A DNA stretch of 39,732 nucleotides from an uncultured Rhodospirillales bacterium. Lineage in GTDB: Bacteria > Pseudomonadota > Alphaproteobacteria > Reyranellales > Reyranellaceae. The DNA is taken from positions 57,150 to 96,881 of the forward strand of contig CADECW010000010.1 of assembly GCA_902825855.1 (NCBI GenBank), read 5' to 3'. Below are positions 16,927 through 25,342 of the stretch, piece by piece. Made by a program: the position numbers and the translations under genes. Position 1 is the stretch's first letter; the number at the start of each line of letters is the position of its first letter. The notes under the pieces are model-generated. The model was not told the origin of the DNA. It ran no database searches and saw only the letters and a list, made by a program, of their open reading frames with translations.

Positions 16927-17997
16927 GAAGACGAACTCCGCCCGCCGTTGACCCTCCAGCGGGATGTCCTTCGCCATCGCGCCGTCGGTGCGCACACCGC
17001 GCAACGCCACGGCGGCCGCGCGGAATGGCCGCCGCACCATGTCCTTCACCGCTGAGGCCTCGAAGCCGCAATGGACCATGCAGTCGGCGCACTTCTCGTA
17101 CTTGCCGACGCCGTACTTGTCCCACTCGGTAGTGTCCATCAGCTCGCGGAAGGTCTTGGCGTAGCCTTCGCCCAGCAGGTAGCAGGGCTTCTGCCAGCCG
17201 AACACGGTGCGCGTCGGATTGCCCCACGGCGTGCACTGGTAGGTCTCGTTGCCGGCGAGGAAGTTCAGGAAGTTGATCGACTGGCTGAACGGCCAGGCCT
17301 TGCCGCCGCGGCCGCGCGCCAGGATGCCGCGGAACAGTTCCTTCGTCCTGTTGCGGTTGAGGAAATGCTGCTGGTCCGGCGCGCGCTCGTAGGCGTAGCC
17401 CGGCGACACCGTGATGCCGTCCAGACCAAGCGCCTTCATGTCGTCGAGGAAGGCCGCCACCTCGGCGGGATCGGCATCGTTGAACAGCGTGCAGTTGATG
17501 CTGACTCGGAACCCCTTCGACTTGGCGAGCCTGATGGCTTCGACCGCCTTGTCGTAGGTCCCTGCCTGGCACACCGACTTGTCGTGCATCGCCCGATTGC
17601 CGTCGAGATGGATCGACCAGGTGAACGAGGGATGCGGTCGATAGTCGTCGATCTTCTTGGCCAGCAGCAGCGCGTTGGTGCACAGGATCACGAACTTCTT
17701 GCGCGCCAGGAAGCCCTTCACGATCTTCGGCATCTCACGATGCAGCAGCGGCTCGCCGCCGGCGATCGACACGACCGGCGCGCCGCATTCGTCGATCGCG
17801 CCCATGCAATCATCGTACGACAGCCGCTGGTCGAGGATCTCCGCCGGATAGTCGATCTTGCCGCAGCCGGCGCAGGCCAGATTGCAGCGGAACAGCGGCT
17901 CGAGCATCAGCACCAGCGGATAGCGCTCGCGACCCGCGAGATGCTGACGCAACAGATAGGCGCCGATGCGGGCGGCCTGGTTCAGGGGAATGCCCAT
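16834..17997 (-). CDS. hpnH: HpnH, radical SAM adenosylhopane synthase
   Basis: This 387-residue radical SAM enzyme attaches a 5'-deoxyadenosyl group to diploptene, giving adenosylhopane, the entry point to extended C35 hopanoids. The 4Fe-4S cysteines are C38-x-x-x-C42-x-x-C45 (RCNLACAGC), followed by the SAM-binding GGEPLLH near residues 80-86. A second group of cysteines (KCADCMVHCGFE) lies in the C-terminal half, as in HpnH proteins with a SPASM-like extension. ispH is 6 bases upstream on the same strand, suggesting one transcript. The gene faces hpnG, and their last 93 bases overlap. Placing hpnH against hpnG keeps the two consecutive enzymes adjacent but on separate transcripts. Confidence 0.95.
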   Translation of the reverse strand: MGIPLNQAARIGAYLLRQHLAGRERYPLVLMLEPLFRCNLACAGCGKIDYPAEILDQRLSYDDCMGAIDECGAPVVSIAGGEPLLHREMPKIVKGFLARKKFVILCTNALLLAKKIDDYRPHPSFTWSIHLDGNRAMHDKSVCQAGTYDKAVEAIRLAKSKGFRVSINCTLFNDADPAEVAAFLDDMKALGLDGITVSPGYAYERAPDQQHFLNRNRTKELFRGILARGRGGKAWPFSQSINFLNFLAGNETYQCTPWGNPTRTVFGWQKPCYLLGEGYAKTFRELMDTTEWDKYGVGKYEKCADCMVHCGFEASAVKDMVRRPFRAAAVALRGVRTDGAMAKDIPLEGQRRAEFVFSDHVGRKLAEIRAGGNGAGKSRPQQPVAAE

Positions 17998-18003
17998 GGT
18001 ACG

Positions 18004-18969
18004 CTACCCGACTCTCGTTGCTGCATTGCGCTGCGATCCGGTCTCGTCAGGCCGGAGTTCGGCTGGCAGGCGGAACTCCATGCTCTCGCGCACGCCGTCC
18101 AGCTGCTCGACCTCGACATCGCCGTGGCGGCGCAGCGCCTCGATGACGTCGAGCACCAGTTCCTCTGGCGCCGACGCGCCGGCAGTGAGTCCTACGGTCC
18201 GCACGCCGCGGAGCCATGCCGGATCGAGCTCGCTGCCGTCGGCAATCAGGTAGCTCGGCAAGCCCTGCTCGACGCCGATTTCACGCAGCCGATTGGAGTT
18301 CGAGCTGTTGCGGCTGCCCACCACCAGCAGCAGGTCGGCCGCGACGCAGAGATCGCGGACGGCCGTCTGGCGATGCTGGGTGGCATAGCAGATGTCCGAG
18401 ACGTTGGGCCCTTCGAGGTCGCTGAACCGCGCTTCCAGGGCGGCGATCACGCTGCGCGTATCGTCGACGCTGAGTGTCGTCTGGGTGACGTATGCGACGG
18501 GCGCGTCGTCCGGCAGATCGAGCCGGGCGACGTCCTCGACCGTCGAGACGAGGTGAACGGGCGCGCCGACCTGTCCCGTGGTGCCTTCGACCTCGGGATG
18601 CCCGGCATGGCCGATCAGGATCAGCGTCCGGCCGCGCGCCACGTAGCGCTTGCCCTGGTGATGGACCTTCGACACCAGCGGACAGGTCGCGTCCAGCACG
18701 GGAAGGCCGCGCGTCCGCGCCTCGTCGATGATCGATTGGGCGACACCGTGTGCACTGAAGATCGTGACCGCGCCGTCCGGGATCTCGTCCAGTTCGTCGA
18801 CGAACACCGCGCCCATGCGCTCGAGCCGCTCTACGACATGGCGGTTGTGTACGATTTCGTGCCGTACATAGACCGGGGCGCCGAACTTCTCGAGCGACCG
18901 CTCGACGATCTCGATTGCGCGGACCACGCCTGCGCAGAAGCCTCGCGGTTGAGCCAAGATAACCCGCAT
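18004..18969 (-). CDS. ispH: IspH (LytB), 4-hydroxy-3-methylbut-2-enyl diphosphate reductase
   Basis: This 321-residue enzyme is the last of the MEP pathway, reducing HMBPP to IPP and DMAPP with a 4Fe-4S cluster. The three cluster cysteines are C12 (GFCAGV), C96 (DATCPLV) and C194 (DICYATQ), the expected spacing. The substrate-phosphate histidines sit in HEIVHN, FSAHGV and [11 protein letters not shown]. The ATG at 18969 is preceded by GAGGAG about 10 bases upstream. The frame extends 22 codons further without family similarity. It is read with hpnH (6-base gap) and is divergent from dxs across 350 bases, so isoprenoid supply and hopanoid synthesis are physically linked. Confidence 0.96.
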   Translation of the reverse strand: MRVILAQPRGFCAGVVRAIEIVERSLEKFGAPVYVRHEIVHNRHVVERLERMGAVFVDELDEIPDGAVTIFSAHGVAQSIIDEARTRGLPVLDATCPLVSKVHHQGKRYVARGRTLILIGHAGHPEVEGTTGQVGAPVHLVSTVEDVARLDLPDDAPVAYVTQTTLSVDDTRSVIAALEARFSDLEGPNVSDICYATQHRQTAVRDLCVAADLLLVVGSRNSSNSNRLREIGVEQGLPSYLIADGSELDPAWLRGVRTVGLTAGASAPEELVLDVIEALRRHGDVEVEQLDGVRESMEFRLPAELRPDETGSQRNAATRVG

Positions 18970-19319
18970 TCCAGATCTACTCCTCGAAGGGATGCGGCTG
19001 GCGATACAGGCCGCATGGCCACGACGGCAACACAACCTGCTTCGGGCAGAAGAGTGTCATCGCGCAAATCTGCCGTGGCCGTTCCGGCCACATTTGCGCC
19101 CGCGGTTGATTGTCCGCTACTGTGACGGCGGGCGCAAGCCTTGGCAGTTGCTGCAAAGGATCGGGCGCTTCCGACCGCTGATTTCGTCACCGCGCATGCA
19201 ACCGCCGATGGCGGCAAGATGTCGCGCGATTGCGGCTTCAAAAGCGTCCAGGACACGCTCAAGGGGAGGGCACGTTCAAGGGGGACGCTCGAGCACATGA
19301 GTGCAATGAAGGACTGTTG
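18970..19319. promoter_or_regulatory. Divergent ispH/dxs control region
   Basis: These 350 bases separate the start codons of ispH (minus) and dxs (plus) and must hold the promoters for both. I see no conserved RNA gene, no TPP-riboswitch-like core and no convincing -35/-10 pair. A 36-codon ATG frame at 19015-19125 has no recognisable character. The upstream neighbour often found before dxs (xseB with ispA) is absent. AAGGA at 19309-19313 is the ribosome binding site of dxs. Confidence 0.45.
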
Positions 19320-21254
19320 ATGACCGTACCGTGCAAGACCCCATTCCTCGACCGGGTGCGGCATCCGGCCGATTTGCGCAACCTGTCCACCGAACAACTG
19401 AAGCAGCTTGCCGACGAACTGCGCGCCGAGACCATCGACGCGGTTTCCGTTACCGGTGGCCACCTCGGCGCCTCGCTCGGGGTGGTCGAGTTGACGGTTG
19501 CCCTCCACGCGGTGTTCGACACGCCGCGCGACCGCCTGATCTGGGATGTCGGTCACCAGGCCTATCCACACAAGATCATCACCGGCAGGCGCGATCGCAT
19601 TCGCACCATTCGCCAGGGTGGCGGCCTGTCCGGCTTCACGCGGCGCGCCGAGAGCGAGTACGACCCGTTCGGCGCCGCTCATTCCTCGACCTCGATCTCG
19701 GCCGGGCTGGGAATGGCGGTCGCGAGCAGCCTGAAGGGCGAGGACCGCAAGATCGTCGCCGTGATCGGCGACGGCGCGCTCAGCGCCGGCATGGCCTACG
19801 AGGCCATGAACAACGCCGGTGCGAGCCGGGCCGGCATGATCGTGGTGCTGAACGACAACGACATGTCGATCGCCCCGCCTGTCGGCGCCATGAGTGCCTA
19901 CCTGTCGCGGCTCATTTCCTCGCATCCCTTCCTTTCCTTGCGTGAGCTGATGGCGAAGATGGCGCGCCGCTTCCCGCGCCCGCTCGAGCAGGCGGCCCGG
20001 CGCGCCGACGAGTTCACGCGAGGCCTGCTGACCGGCGGGACCTTGTTCGAGGAGCTGGGCTTCTACTATGTCGGCCCGATCGACGGGCACAACCTCGATC
20101 ACCTGATGCCGGTGCTGCGCAACCTCAGGGACACGGATCGTCAGGGGCCGATGCTGCTGCACGTCGTAACCCAGAAGGGCAAGGGCTACGCGCCCGCCGA
20201 GCAGAGCGCCGACAAGTACCATGGCGTCGTGAAGTTCAATGTCGTCACCGGCGAGCAATCGAAGGGGCCGGCCGGCCCGCCGGCCTACACCAAGGTGTTT
20301 GCCGAGGCGCTGGCCGCCGAGGCCGCTGCCGATCCGCGGATCGTTGCCGTGACGGCGGCGATGCCTTCCGGCACCGGCCTCGATCTTTTCGCCAAGCGTT
20401 TCCCGGACCGGACCTTCGACGTCGGCATCGCCGAGCAGCACGCCGTCACCTTTGCCGCCGGCATGGCCACCGAGGGCATGAAGCCGTTCTGCGCGATCTA
20501 TTCGACGTTCCTCCAGCGTGCCTACGACCAGGTGGTGCACGACGTGGCGCTGCAGGGCCTGCCGGTACGCTTCGCCCTGGATCGTGCCGGGCTGGTGGGC
20601 GCCGACGGGGCCACGCATGCCGGTGCGTTCGACATCGTCTATCTCGGCTGCCTGCCCAACATGGTGCTGATGGCTGCCGCCGACGAGCTCGAGCTGATGC
20701 ATATGGTGGCCACGGCGGCGGCGATCGATGATCGGCCATCCGCCTTCCGCTATCCGCGCGGTCAGGGGAAGGGGCTGGCACTGCCGGAACGCGGCACGCC
20801 GCTCGAGATCGGACGAGGGCGAGTCGTGCGGCAAGGGGTCGGGACTGCAATCCTGTCCTACGGAACGCGCCTCGCGGAATGCCTGGCCGCGGCCGAAGAC
20901 CTTGCCACGCTCGGCGTCCTCTGCACCGTGGCGGATGCCCGCTTTGCCAAGCCGCTCGACACTGCGCTGATCGAGCGCCTCGCCCGCGAGCATGCCGTGC
21001 TTGTGACGGTGGAGGAGGGCGCGGTGGGCGGCTTCGGTTCGATGGTGATGCAGCATCTCGCCTGGCGCGGCCTGCTCGACGGCCGGCTGAAGGTTCGGCC
21101 CATGACCTTGCCCGACCGCCTCATCGATCACGACAGCCAGCCCAGGCAATACGAGGCAGCAGGGCTCAACGCGCCCCAGATCGTTGCCGCGGTCCTGGAC
21201 GCGCTCGACAGGTCCGAAACGACGCGCAAGCCCACGCTCGCCCGCACGAGCTGA
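19320..21254 (+). CDS. dxs: 1-deoxy-D-xylulose-5-phosphate synthase
   Basis: This 644-residue thiamine-diphosphate enzyme condenses pyruvate and glyceraldehyde 3-phosphate, the first and usually rate-limiting MEP step. Visible motifs are [13 protein letters not shown] (47-59), [12 protein letters not shown] (75-86), the ThDP/Mg site [16 protein letters not shown] (150-165) and the transketolase pyrimidine block [17 protein letters not shown] in the second half. The C-terminal transketolase-like domain is complete. The ATG at 19320 has AAGGA seven bases upstream and fits family length; 30 extra in-frame codons upstream have no similarity. It is followed by eipB after 2 bases, so the two are probably translated together. 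Confidence 0.96.
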   Translation: MTVPCKTPFLDRVRHPADLRNLSTEQLKQLADELRAETIDAVSVTGGHLGASLGVVELTVALHAVFDTPRDRLIWDVGHQAYPHKIITGRRDRIRTIRQGGGLSGFTRRAESEYDPFGAAHSSTSISAGLGMAVASSLKGEDRKIVAVIGDGALSAGMAYEAMNNAGASRAGMIVVLNDNDMSIAPPVGAMSAYLSRLISSHPFLSLRELMAKMARRFPRPLEQAARRADEFTRGLLTGGTLFEELGFYYVGPIDGHNLDHLMPVLRNLRDTDRQGPMLLHVVTQKGKGYAPAEQSADKYHGVVKFNVVTGEQSKGPAGPPAYTKVFAEALAAEAAADPRIVAVTAAMPSGTGLDLFAKRFPDRTFDVGIAEQHAVTFAAGMATEGMKPFCAIYSTFLQRAYDQVVHDVALQGLPVRFALDRAGLVGADGATHAGAFDIVYLGCLPNMVLMAAADELELMHMVATAAAIDDRPSAFRYPRGQGKGLALPERGTPLEIGRGRVVRQGVGTAILSYGTRLAECLAAAEDLATLGVLCTVADARFAKPLDTALIERLAREHAVLVTVEEGAVGGFGSMVMQHLAWRGLLDGRLKVRPMTLPDRLIDHDSQPRQYEAAGLNAPQIVAAVLDALDRSETTRKPTLARTS

Positions 21255-21256
21255 AG

Positions 21257-22090
21257 ATGACCTCGTGGGTCGCTGGGCTCGCCTTGCCATTGGCTGCCGC
21301 GACGCTGTTGATGGCAAGGTCTGCCGATGCGCAGATGCAACCCCATCGGGCGGAATATACGCTGCGCCTGGGGACCGCGCTGAACGCGACGCGTATCGGC
21401 ACCATTGTCCAGGACGTCGAGCTCAGCTGCGACGGTTGGCGCATCCGACGAGAGCTTTCGGTCGACGCATCGCTTACCCCCTCGTTCAAGGTGAGCTTCA
21501 CCTCGCGCCTGGAGGGCGATGAGCCGCGCGGCAAGGCCTTCACATGGCACGCCGCCCAGGTCCTCAACGGCGCCGAACGCGAGATGCGAGGGACGGCGGA
21601 GAGAAAAGCCGGGACCTGGCAGGTCGACAGGACGATGCGGGACGGTCCGCAGACAATGGTCCTGCCCTCGTTCACCCACATGCCCGTTGCGGCGGTGGAC
21701 TGGCTGCTGCGGCGCATGGTGGCCGGAAGCGAGTCGTTCCCGCTGCTCATTTTCGTCCCCGAGGCCGAAGGCGGCGCCTTCCTGCTCGATGTGAAACGCA
21801 CAGCCACGGGCGCCGCCGACACGGCGCCGCCATCGCAGCGCCGCGTCGAAGTGCCGGCCAAGCAATCGTGGCCTTTCAGTCTGGCCGTTGCGCGGGCCGG
21901 CAGCAGGACGGACGGGAAACCTCCCGATGCCAAGCCGATCGTCACCTTGCGAGGTCGTCTGTACGATTCGGGCGTCATGGACGGCCTGGTCGCCGACGCA
22001 GGGGTGATTACGGTGGCAGCGCATCTGCGTGACCTGCAGATGCGCGAGGTGCCGGCCTGTCCGCAGCCAACCGGACCGGTATCCGAATAG
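21257..22090 (+). CDS. eipB: EipB/DUF1849-family cell-envelope integrity protein
   Basis: This 277-residue exported protein has a signal peptide (about 1-26, ending ADA-Q). It matches the EipB family, periplasmic spiral beta-barrel proteins that maintain the alphaproteobacterial envelope (characterised in Brucella). Family hallmarks visible are the opening PHRAEYTLRL just after the signal, the CDGW motif with C58, a central 'FPLLIF...EGGAFLLD' region, a late RLYDSGVMDGLVAD strand, and a second cysteine C268 near the end. C58 and C268 match the placement of the disulfide in Brucella EipB. The ATG lies 2 bases after the dxs stop. The coupling to dxs suggests co-regulation of isoprenoid supply and envelope maintenance. 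Confidence 0.82.
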   Translation: MTSWVAGLALPLAAATLLMARSADAQMQPHRAEYTLRLGTALNATRIGTIVQDVELSCDGWRIRRELSVDASLTPSFKVSFTSRLEGDEPRGKAFTWHAAQVLNGAEREMRGTAERKAGTWQVDRTMRDGPQTMVLPSFTHMPVAAVDWLLRRMVAGSESFPLLIFVPEAEGGAFLLDVKRTATGAADTAPPSQRRVEVPAKQSWPFSLAVARAGSRTDGKPPDAKPIVTLRGRLYDSGVMDGLVADAGVITVAAHLRDLQMREVPACPQPTGPVSE

Positions 22091-22191
22091 TCAGCGCTGC
22101 CGGCGATGTGGCGATACGCACTTCTGTTCTGGAGGTGTTGCTGCAATCGGCCGCCGCACCTACCATCGTCCGAAAGCGCGGGGAGCGGCAG

Positions 22192-23277
22192 ATGGCGCGC
22201 GAGCAACGAAGGCTGGCAGCTATCGTGGCGGCGGACGTGGTCGGCTACTCGCGCTTGATGGGGCGAGACGAAGCCGGGACGTTGGCCGCTCTCAAGGGAC
22301 TGCGCAAGAACGTCGTCGATCCCGCCATCGCCGCGCACAATGGTCGTCTCGTCAAGACGACGGGCGACGGCCTGTTGCTGGAATTCGCGAGCGTCGTCGA
22401 GGCCTTGCGCTGCGTCATCGAGGTGCAGACCGAGATTGCGACCAGAAGGGCCGACATGGCTTCCGATCAGCCCATTACGCTCCGCATGGGTGTCAATCTC
22501 GGCGACGTCATCGTCGAAGGCGACGACATCCTGGGCGATGGCGTGAACGTGGCAGCACGCCTGCAGGAGCTTGCTCCGCCCGGGGGAGTCGCGGTGTCGG
22601 GCCGGGTGCATGACGACGTGATCGATCGCCTGGAGGCGCACTTCGAGGATCTCGGGCCGCAGATTCTGAAAAATATCGCGCGCCCAGTCCCTGTCTGGCG
22701 GTGGTCGCCCAACGTTGGTTCATCGGCCGCACGGCATCGACGGGCTGCCGTGGTCATCACCGACGTGGCCCGCTTCTCGACCCTCATGAAGCTGGATGCG
22801 GCGACAACTCTTGCAACATTGACATCGTTGCGTCGCGAAATCATCGATCCCTTGACCCGTCGATACCGCGGCCGATTGGTCAAGCCTCTTGGCGATGGTG
22901 AAATGCTGGAATTTCCCGATGCGGCCAGTGCCGTAGGGTTCGTGCTGAAAATGCAGAAAGCCGTCGCCCTGCGCAGTGCAGCCGCGCCGGTGGAGCGACG
23001 CCTCGTCTACAGAGTGGGAGTCGGTCTCGGCGACGTGTTCGTACTCGACGGTGACTTGCTGGGCGAAGGTGTGATGATTGCGCACCGCCTTGCAGGGCTT
23101 GCCGAGCCAGGAAGCGCCTGCGTATCAGATGCAGTCCATCGAGAGGTCCATGGCAAGATCGACGCAGAATTGGTAGCGTTGGGTGAACGTCAACTCAACG
23201 GCGTCGAGCGACCTGTCGTGGTGTGGGGACTGCAGGCAGCAAAAGCGTCGGCCCAAGGGAATTTGCCGAGGACCTGA
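22192..23277 (+). CDS. Single-chain tandem class III nucleotide cyclase, second domain degenerate
   Basis: This 361-residue soluble protein carries two class III cyclase homology domains in one chain (about 8-170 and 184-345). Domain 1 has both metal aspartates, D15 (AADVVGYS) and D59 (TTGDGLLLEF), plus N119 and R123 of the transition-state helix (GVNVAARL). Domain 2 keeps D191 (ITDVARFS) and D235 (PLGDGEMLEF), but the Asn position is M295 (GVMIAHRL). A two-site dimer within one polypeptide, with one competent and one impaired site, resembles the C1-C2 logic of animal adenylyl cyclases. No sensor domain or membrane helix is present. The ATG at 22192 follows GGGGAGCGG. The stop overlaps the next gene by one base (TGATG). 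Activity (cAMP or cGMP) is untested. Confidence 0.85.
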   Translation: MAREQRRLAAIVAADVVGYSRLMGRDEAGTLAALKGLRKNVVDPAIAAHNGRLVKTTGDGLLLEFASVVEALRCVIEVQTEIATRRADMASDQPITLRMGVNLGDVIVEGDDILGDGVNVAARLQELAPPGGVAVSGRVHDDVIDRLEAHFEDLGPQILKNIARPVPVWRWSPNVGSSAARHRRAAVVITDVARFSTLMKLDAATTLATLTSLRREIIDPLTRRYRGRLVKPLGDGEMLEFPDAASAVGFVLKMQKAVALRSAAAPVERRLVYRVGVGLGDVFVLDGDLLGEGVMIAHRLAGLAEPGSACVSDAVHREVHGKIDAELVALGERQLNGVERPVVVWGLQAAKASAQGNLPRT

Positions 23278-23699
23278 TGCACGGCATGGCAGTGGATCCA
23301 GTCTACGTGAAGGTGACCGACGGCAATCGGCCGCTGCGAGTCACGGCCCACGCGAAGTCCGGCCGGCGCCAGCTCGTCCGCATCTCTGCCGCGGAATTTC
23401 CCAGCAAGATGTCGAAGGTCTGGTGGTTCGACGATCGTGAAATGCGGCCCGGTCTCGATGAGAAGCTGGAGCTGGACCTTCCTGCCATTGGCCTCGCGAG
23501 CTTCTGGCTGGTGCTCCACGTGTTCAGCACGGCGGGCCATGGCTGGCGGCGCTCGACGATAAAGCCTGGCGCATCATTGCAGGTGCCCGAAGACGAGCTG
23601 GTGTTCGATGACGATGCCGGCCAGGACGAGGTGACGCCGCAAGCCGCGTCGCGCGGAGTCGTTGTGAGCCTGGCATATTGCGGCACGGACAACCCTTAG
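23277..23699 (+). CDS. Unknown 140-residue protein coupled to the tandem cyclase
   Basis: I do not recognise this protein. It starts at an ATG sharing one base with the cyclase stop codon (TGATG), which argues for coupled translation and a related job. The sequence is rich in alternating hydrophobic residues (VYVKVTDG, RQLVRISAAEF, SFWLVLHVFSTAGHGW), suggesting a beta-sandwich. It has no signal peptide, no membrane helix and only one cysteine near the C-terminus. A second ATG nine bases later is possible. It could be a regulator or target of the cyclase. Its stop codon lies inside the hairpin at 23696-23747. Confidence 0.55.
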   Translation: MHGMAVDPVYVKVTDGNRPLRVTAHAKSGRRQLVRISAAEFPSKMSKVWWFDDREMRPGLDEKLELDLPAIGLASFWLVLHVFSTAGHGWRRSTIKPGASLQVPEDELVFDDDAGQDEVTPQAASRGVVVSLAYCGTDNP

Positions 23700-23747
23700 A
23701 GCGTCGAGTTGGAGCAAGATGCAAGACGCATCCTCCATGCGCTCTAA
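23696..23747. terminator. Long imperfect hairpin covering two convergent stop codons
   Basis: The outer arms are TTAGAGCG (23696-23703) and CGCTCTAA (23740-23747). Inside are GGAG/CTCC (23711-23714 and 23733-23736) and GATGC/GCATC around a 5-base loop (23723-23727). It contains the stop codons of both convergent genes (23697-23699 plus, 23744-23746 minus). There is no T-run on either strand, so it may be a transcript-end stabiliser or a REP-like element and not a classic intrinsic terminator. Confidence 0.5.
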
Positions 23748-24007
23748 CGCTCCAGGATAGTCATGACGATCATGTAGGCGGCGGTCAGGCCGAACAGCGA
23801 CCACAGCACCAGGCTTTGGCGATAGAAGATGTTCGTCGCCAGCCGGTATTCGGCGTAGCGCACCGCTACCATCGGGTCCATGAGGATCTCCGTGTTCTTG
23901 CGGAGATCGAAGTCACGAAATTCGCGGGCGATGGCATGGTTGCCGAGAGTGGCAAGGATGGAGCAGAGAAGCGCCGCTGCCGCCAGCGTGACGGTGGCGC
24001 CGATCAT
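23744..24007 (-). CDS. Small two-helix membrane protein, unknown function
   Basis: This 87-residue protein has an N-terminal hydrophobic helix (about 2-22) and a C-terminal one (about 65-84) flanking a charged loop of about 40 residues (FRDFDLRKNTEILMDPMVAVRYAEYR). The loop has no cysteines or metal motifs. Its start overlaps the stop of the TPR gene (24004-24007), so the pair is probably co-translated. The TPR protein may be its partner at the membrane. I cannot assign a family. Confidence 0.55.
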   Translation of the reverse strand: MIGATVTLAAAALLCSILATLGNHAIAREFRDFDLRKNTEILMDPMVAVRYAEYRLATNIFYRQSLVLWSLFGLTAAYMIVMTILER

Positions 24008-25254
24008 TTCGAGGCTGCCATCATGGTGGTCTCCCTATCTGTCGCCCGCATGACGCTGACGGGCTGCGGATCCGGCCGGAACTTTTCGAGTTCGTGTCGC
24101 GCCGCCGCGTGCTCGACCGTGTCCGGAGCGGCAATCTCGGCAGCCTGCTTCCACAACCGCCCGGCCTCGGCACGGTCTTGGTCGTATGCCAATACGCCAC
24201 ACTGGAAAAGCGCTTCGGCACGACGCTCCTCAGTGTCGGCGCGCTGCAACACCTCGTGCGTACCGAGCTTGCCATGGTGGAGCGCGATCAGCAGACCGGG
24301 CCAGGCATCCATCGGAGCGATCGCTGACGGTATGGAACGGCCAAGCCGCCGGAGCGACGTAAGGAAATAGAGCTGCATGTAAGGATCGCCGGGCTTTCTT
24401 TCGATGGCACGTTCCAGCTCGGTCAGCGCCATGTCGTAGTTTGTCAATCTCAGGGCCACGCACGCTCGCGCCTCATGGCGCTCCCGCGGCAGCAGTTCCA
24501 GTTGCCGCGACCAGTCGGCGTCGGCCTCGGCGAGCCGCCCGAGCGCGAGGCGCACGACGGCGCGGCTGCCGAGCGCATCGGGATCCTGGCGGCGTGCAGC
24601 GACGGCTTGGTCGAGCGCCTGCAACGCCTCGCGATGACGACCCAAGGCCGCGAGGGCTTCGCCCCGGGCCACGAGCAGGCCGGCTTCACTCGGCGCCAGC
24701 CTCAGCGCCATGTCGTAGTCGATCAGGGCAAGTCGCGGATATCGCATCGCCAAGTAGGCATGACCGCGCGCCACATGGACGAAGACTCCCTTCTTCGAAG
24801 CATCCGCCCGCAGCACCTTGGTATACCCGTCGACTTCGGCCACGGACGTGGAGCAATGGCGCATGAAGAAAGGGCGGTCCGGCATTCCTCGCCTGATCGA
24901 ATGGCGCGCCTTTCTTGCCAGCTCGTATTCGGCAACGGCCGCGTCCCGCTGTCCCATGCGGTCCAGGATGCTGCCATGCTCTTCCACGGCATGGAACGCT
25001 GTGGGATGCGCTTCCACGAGTTCCGCGAACCGCCGCTCGGATGCTTCGAGCGCTTCGGCACGGCCTCCGGCGATCGCCCGGAGGTACCAGAGATCCGCAT
25101 CGGTCCCCTGCTCGCGGGCGCGCCAGTCGGCGCCCACGGCGACCATTATCCTGCGCCAGGTGTCCAATGCCGCGTTTGAGGCCGATAGAGCGTTCGTGAG
25201 CGTCTGAAGACTGGACACTTTGCGACCTGGCTGGGCGCCGTAACTTGCTTTCAT
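24004..25254 (-). CDS. TPR-repeat protein
   Basis: This 416-residue all-helical protein has several tetratricopeptide-like repeats. The clearest run is from about residue 160 to 270: 'HAYLAMRYPRLALIDYDMALRLAPSE', then 'RGEALAALGRHREALQALDQAVAA', then 'ALGRLAEADADWSRQLELLP'. A last repeat lies near LTNYDMALTELERAIERKPGDP. No signal peptide is clear, so it is probably cytosolic or held at the membrane through the small protein encoded next (4-base overlap). The ATG at 25254 is chosen because the first repeat-like helices follow it; a further 18 codons are open upstream. The gene diverges from the SGNH gene at 25343, with 88 bases between starts. TPR proteins are scaffolds, so the role depends on unknown partners. 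Confidence 0.7.
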   Translation of the reverse strand: MKASYGAQPGRKVSSLQTLTNALSASNAALDTWRRIMVAVGADWRAREQGTDADLWYLRAIAGGRAEALEASERRFAELVEAHPTAFHAVEEHGSILDRMGQRDAAVAEYELARKARHSIRRGMPDRPFFMRHCSTSVAEVDGYTKVLRADASKKGVFVHVARGHAYLAMRYPRLALIDYDMALRLAPSEAGLLVARGEALAALGRHREALQALDQAVAARRQDPDALGSRAVVRLALGRLAEADADWSRQLELLPRERHEARACVALRLTNYDMALTELERAIERKPGDPYMQLYFLTSLRRLGRSIPSAIAPMDAWPGLLIALHHGKLGTHEVLQRADTEERRAEALFQCGVLAYDQDRAEAGRLWKQAAEIAAPDTVEHAAARHELEKFRPDPQPVSVMRATDRETTMMAASK

Positions 25255-25342
25255 GATATCACGTCGACCCACCAAGTTTCTTCCCCGATGTTCCGGAAAA
25301 TGTGCCATTGACGCGGAACCGGGGATTGTTGCAACGGACTTT

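Noticed and set aside
19015..19125. A 36-codon open frame between ispH and dxs
   Set aside because: There is no ribosome binding site, the composition is low complexity, and it does not resemble XseB, which often precedes dxs.
18831..21317. An 828-codon open frame on the minus strand
   Set aside because: It is antisense to dxs, which is complete and well supported. The minus translation has no recognisable family.
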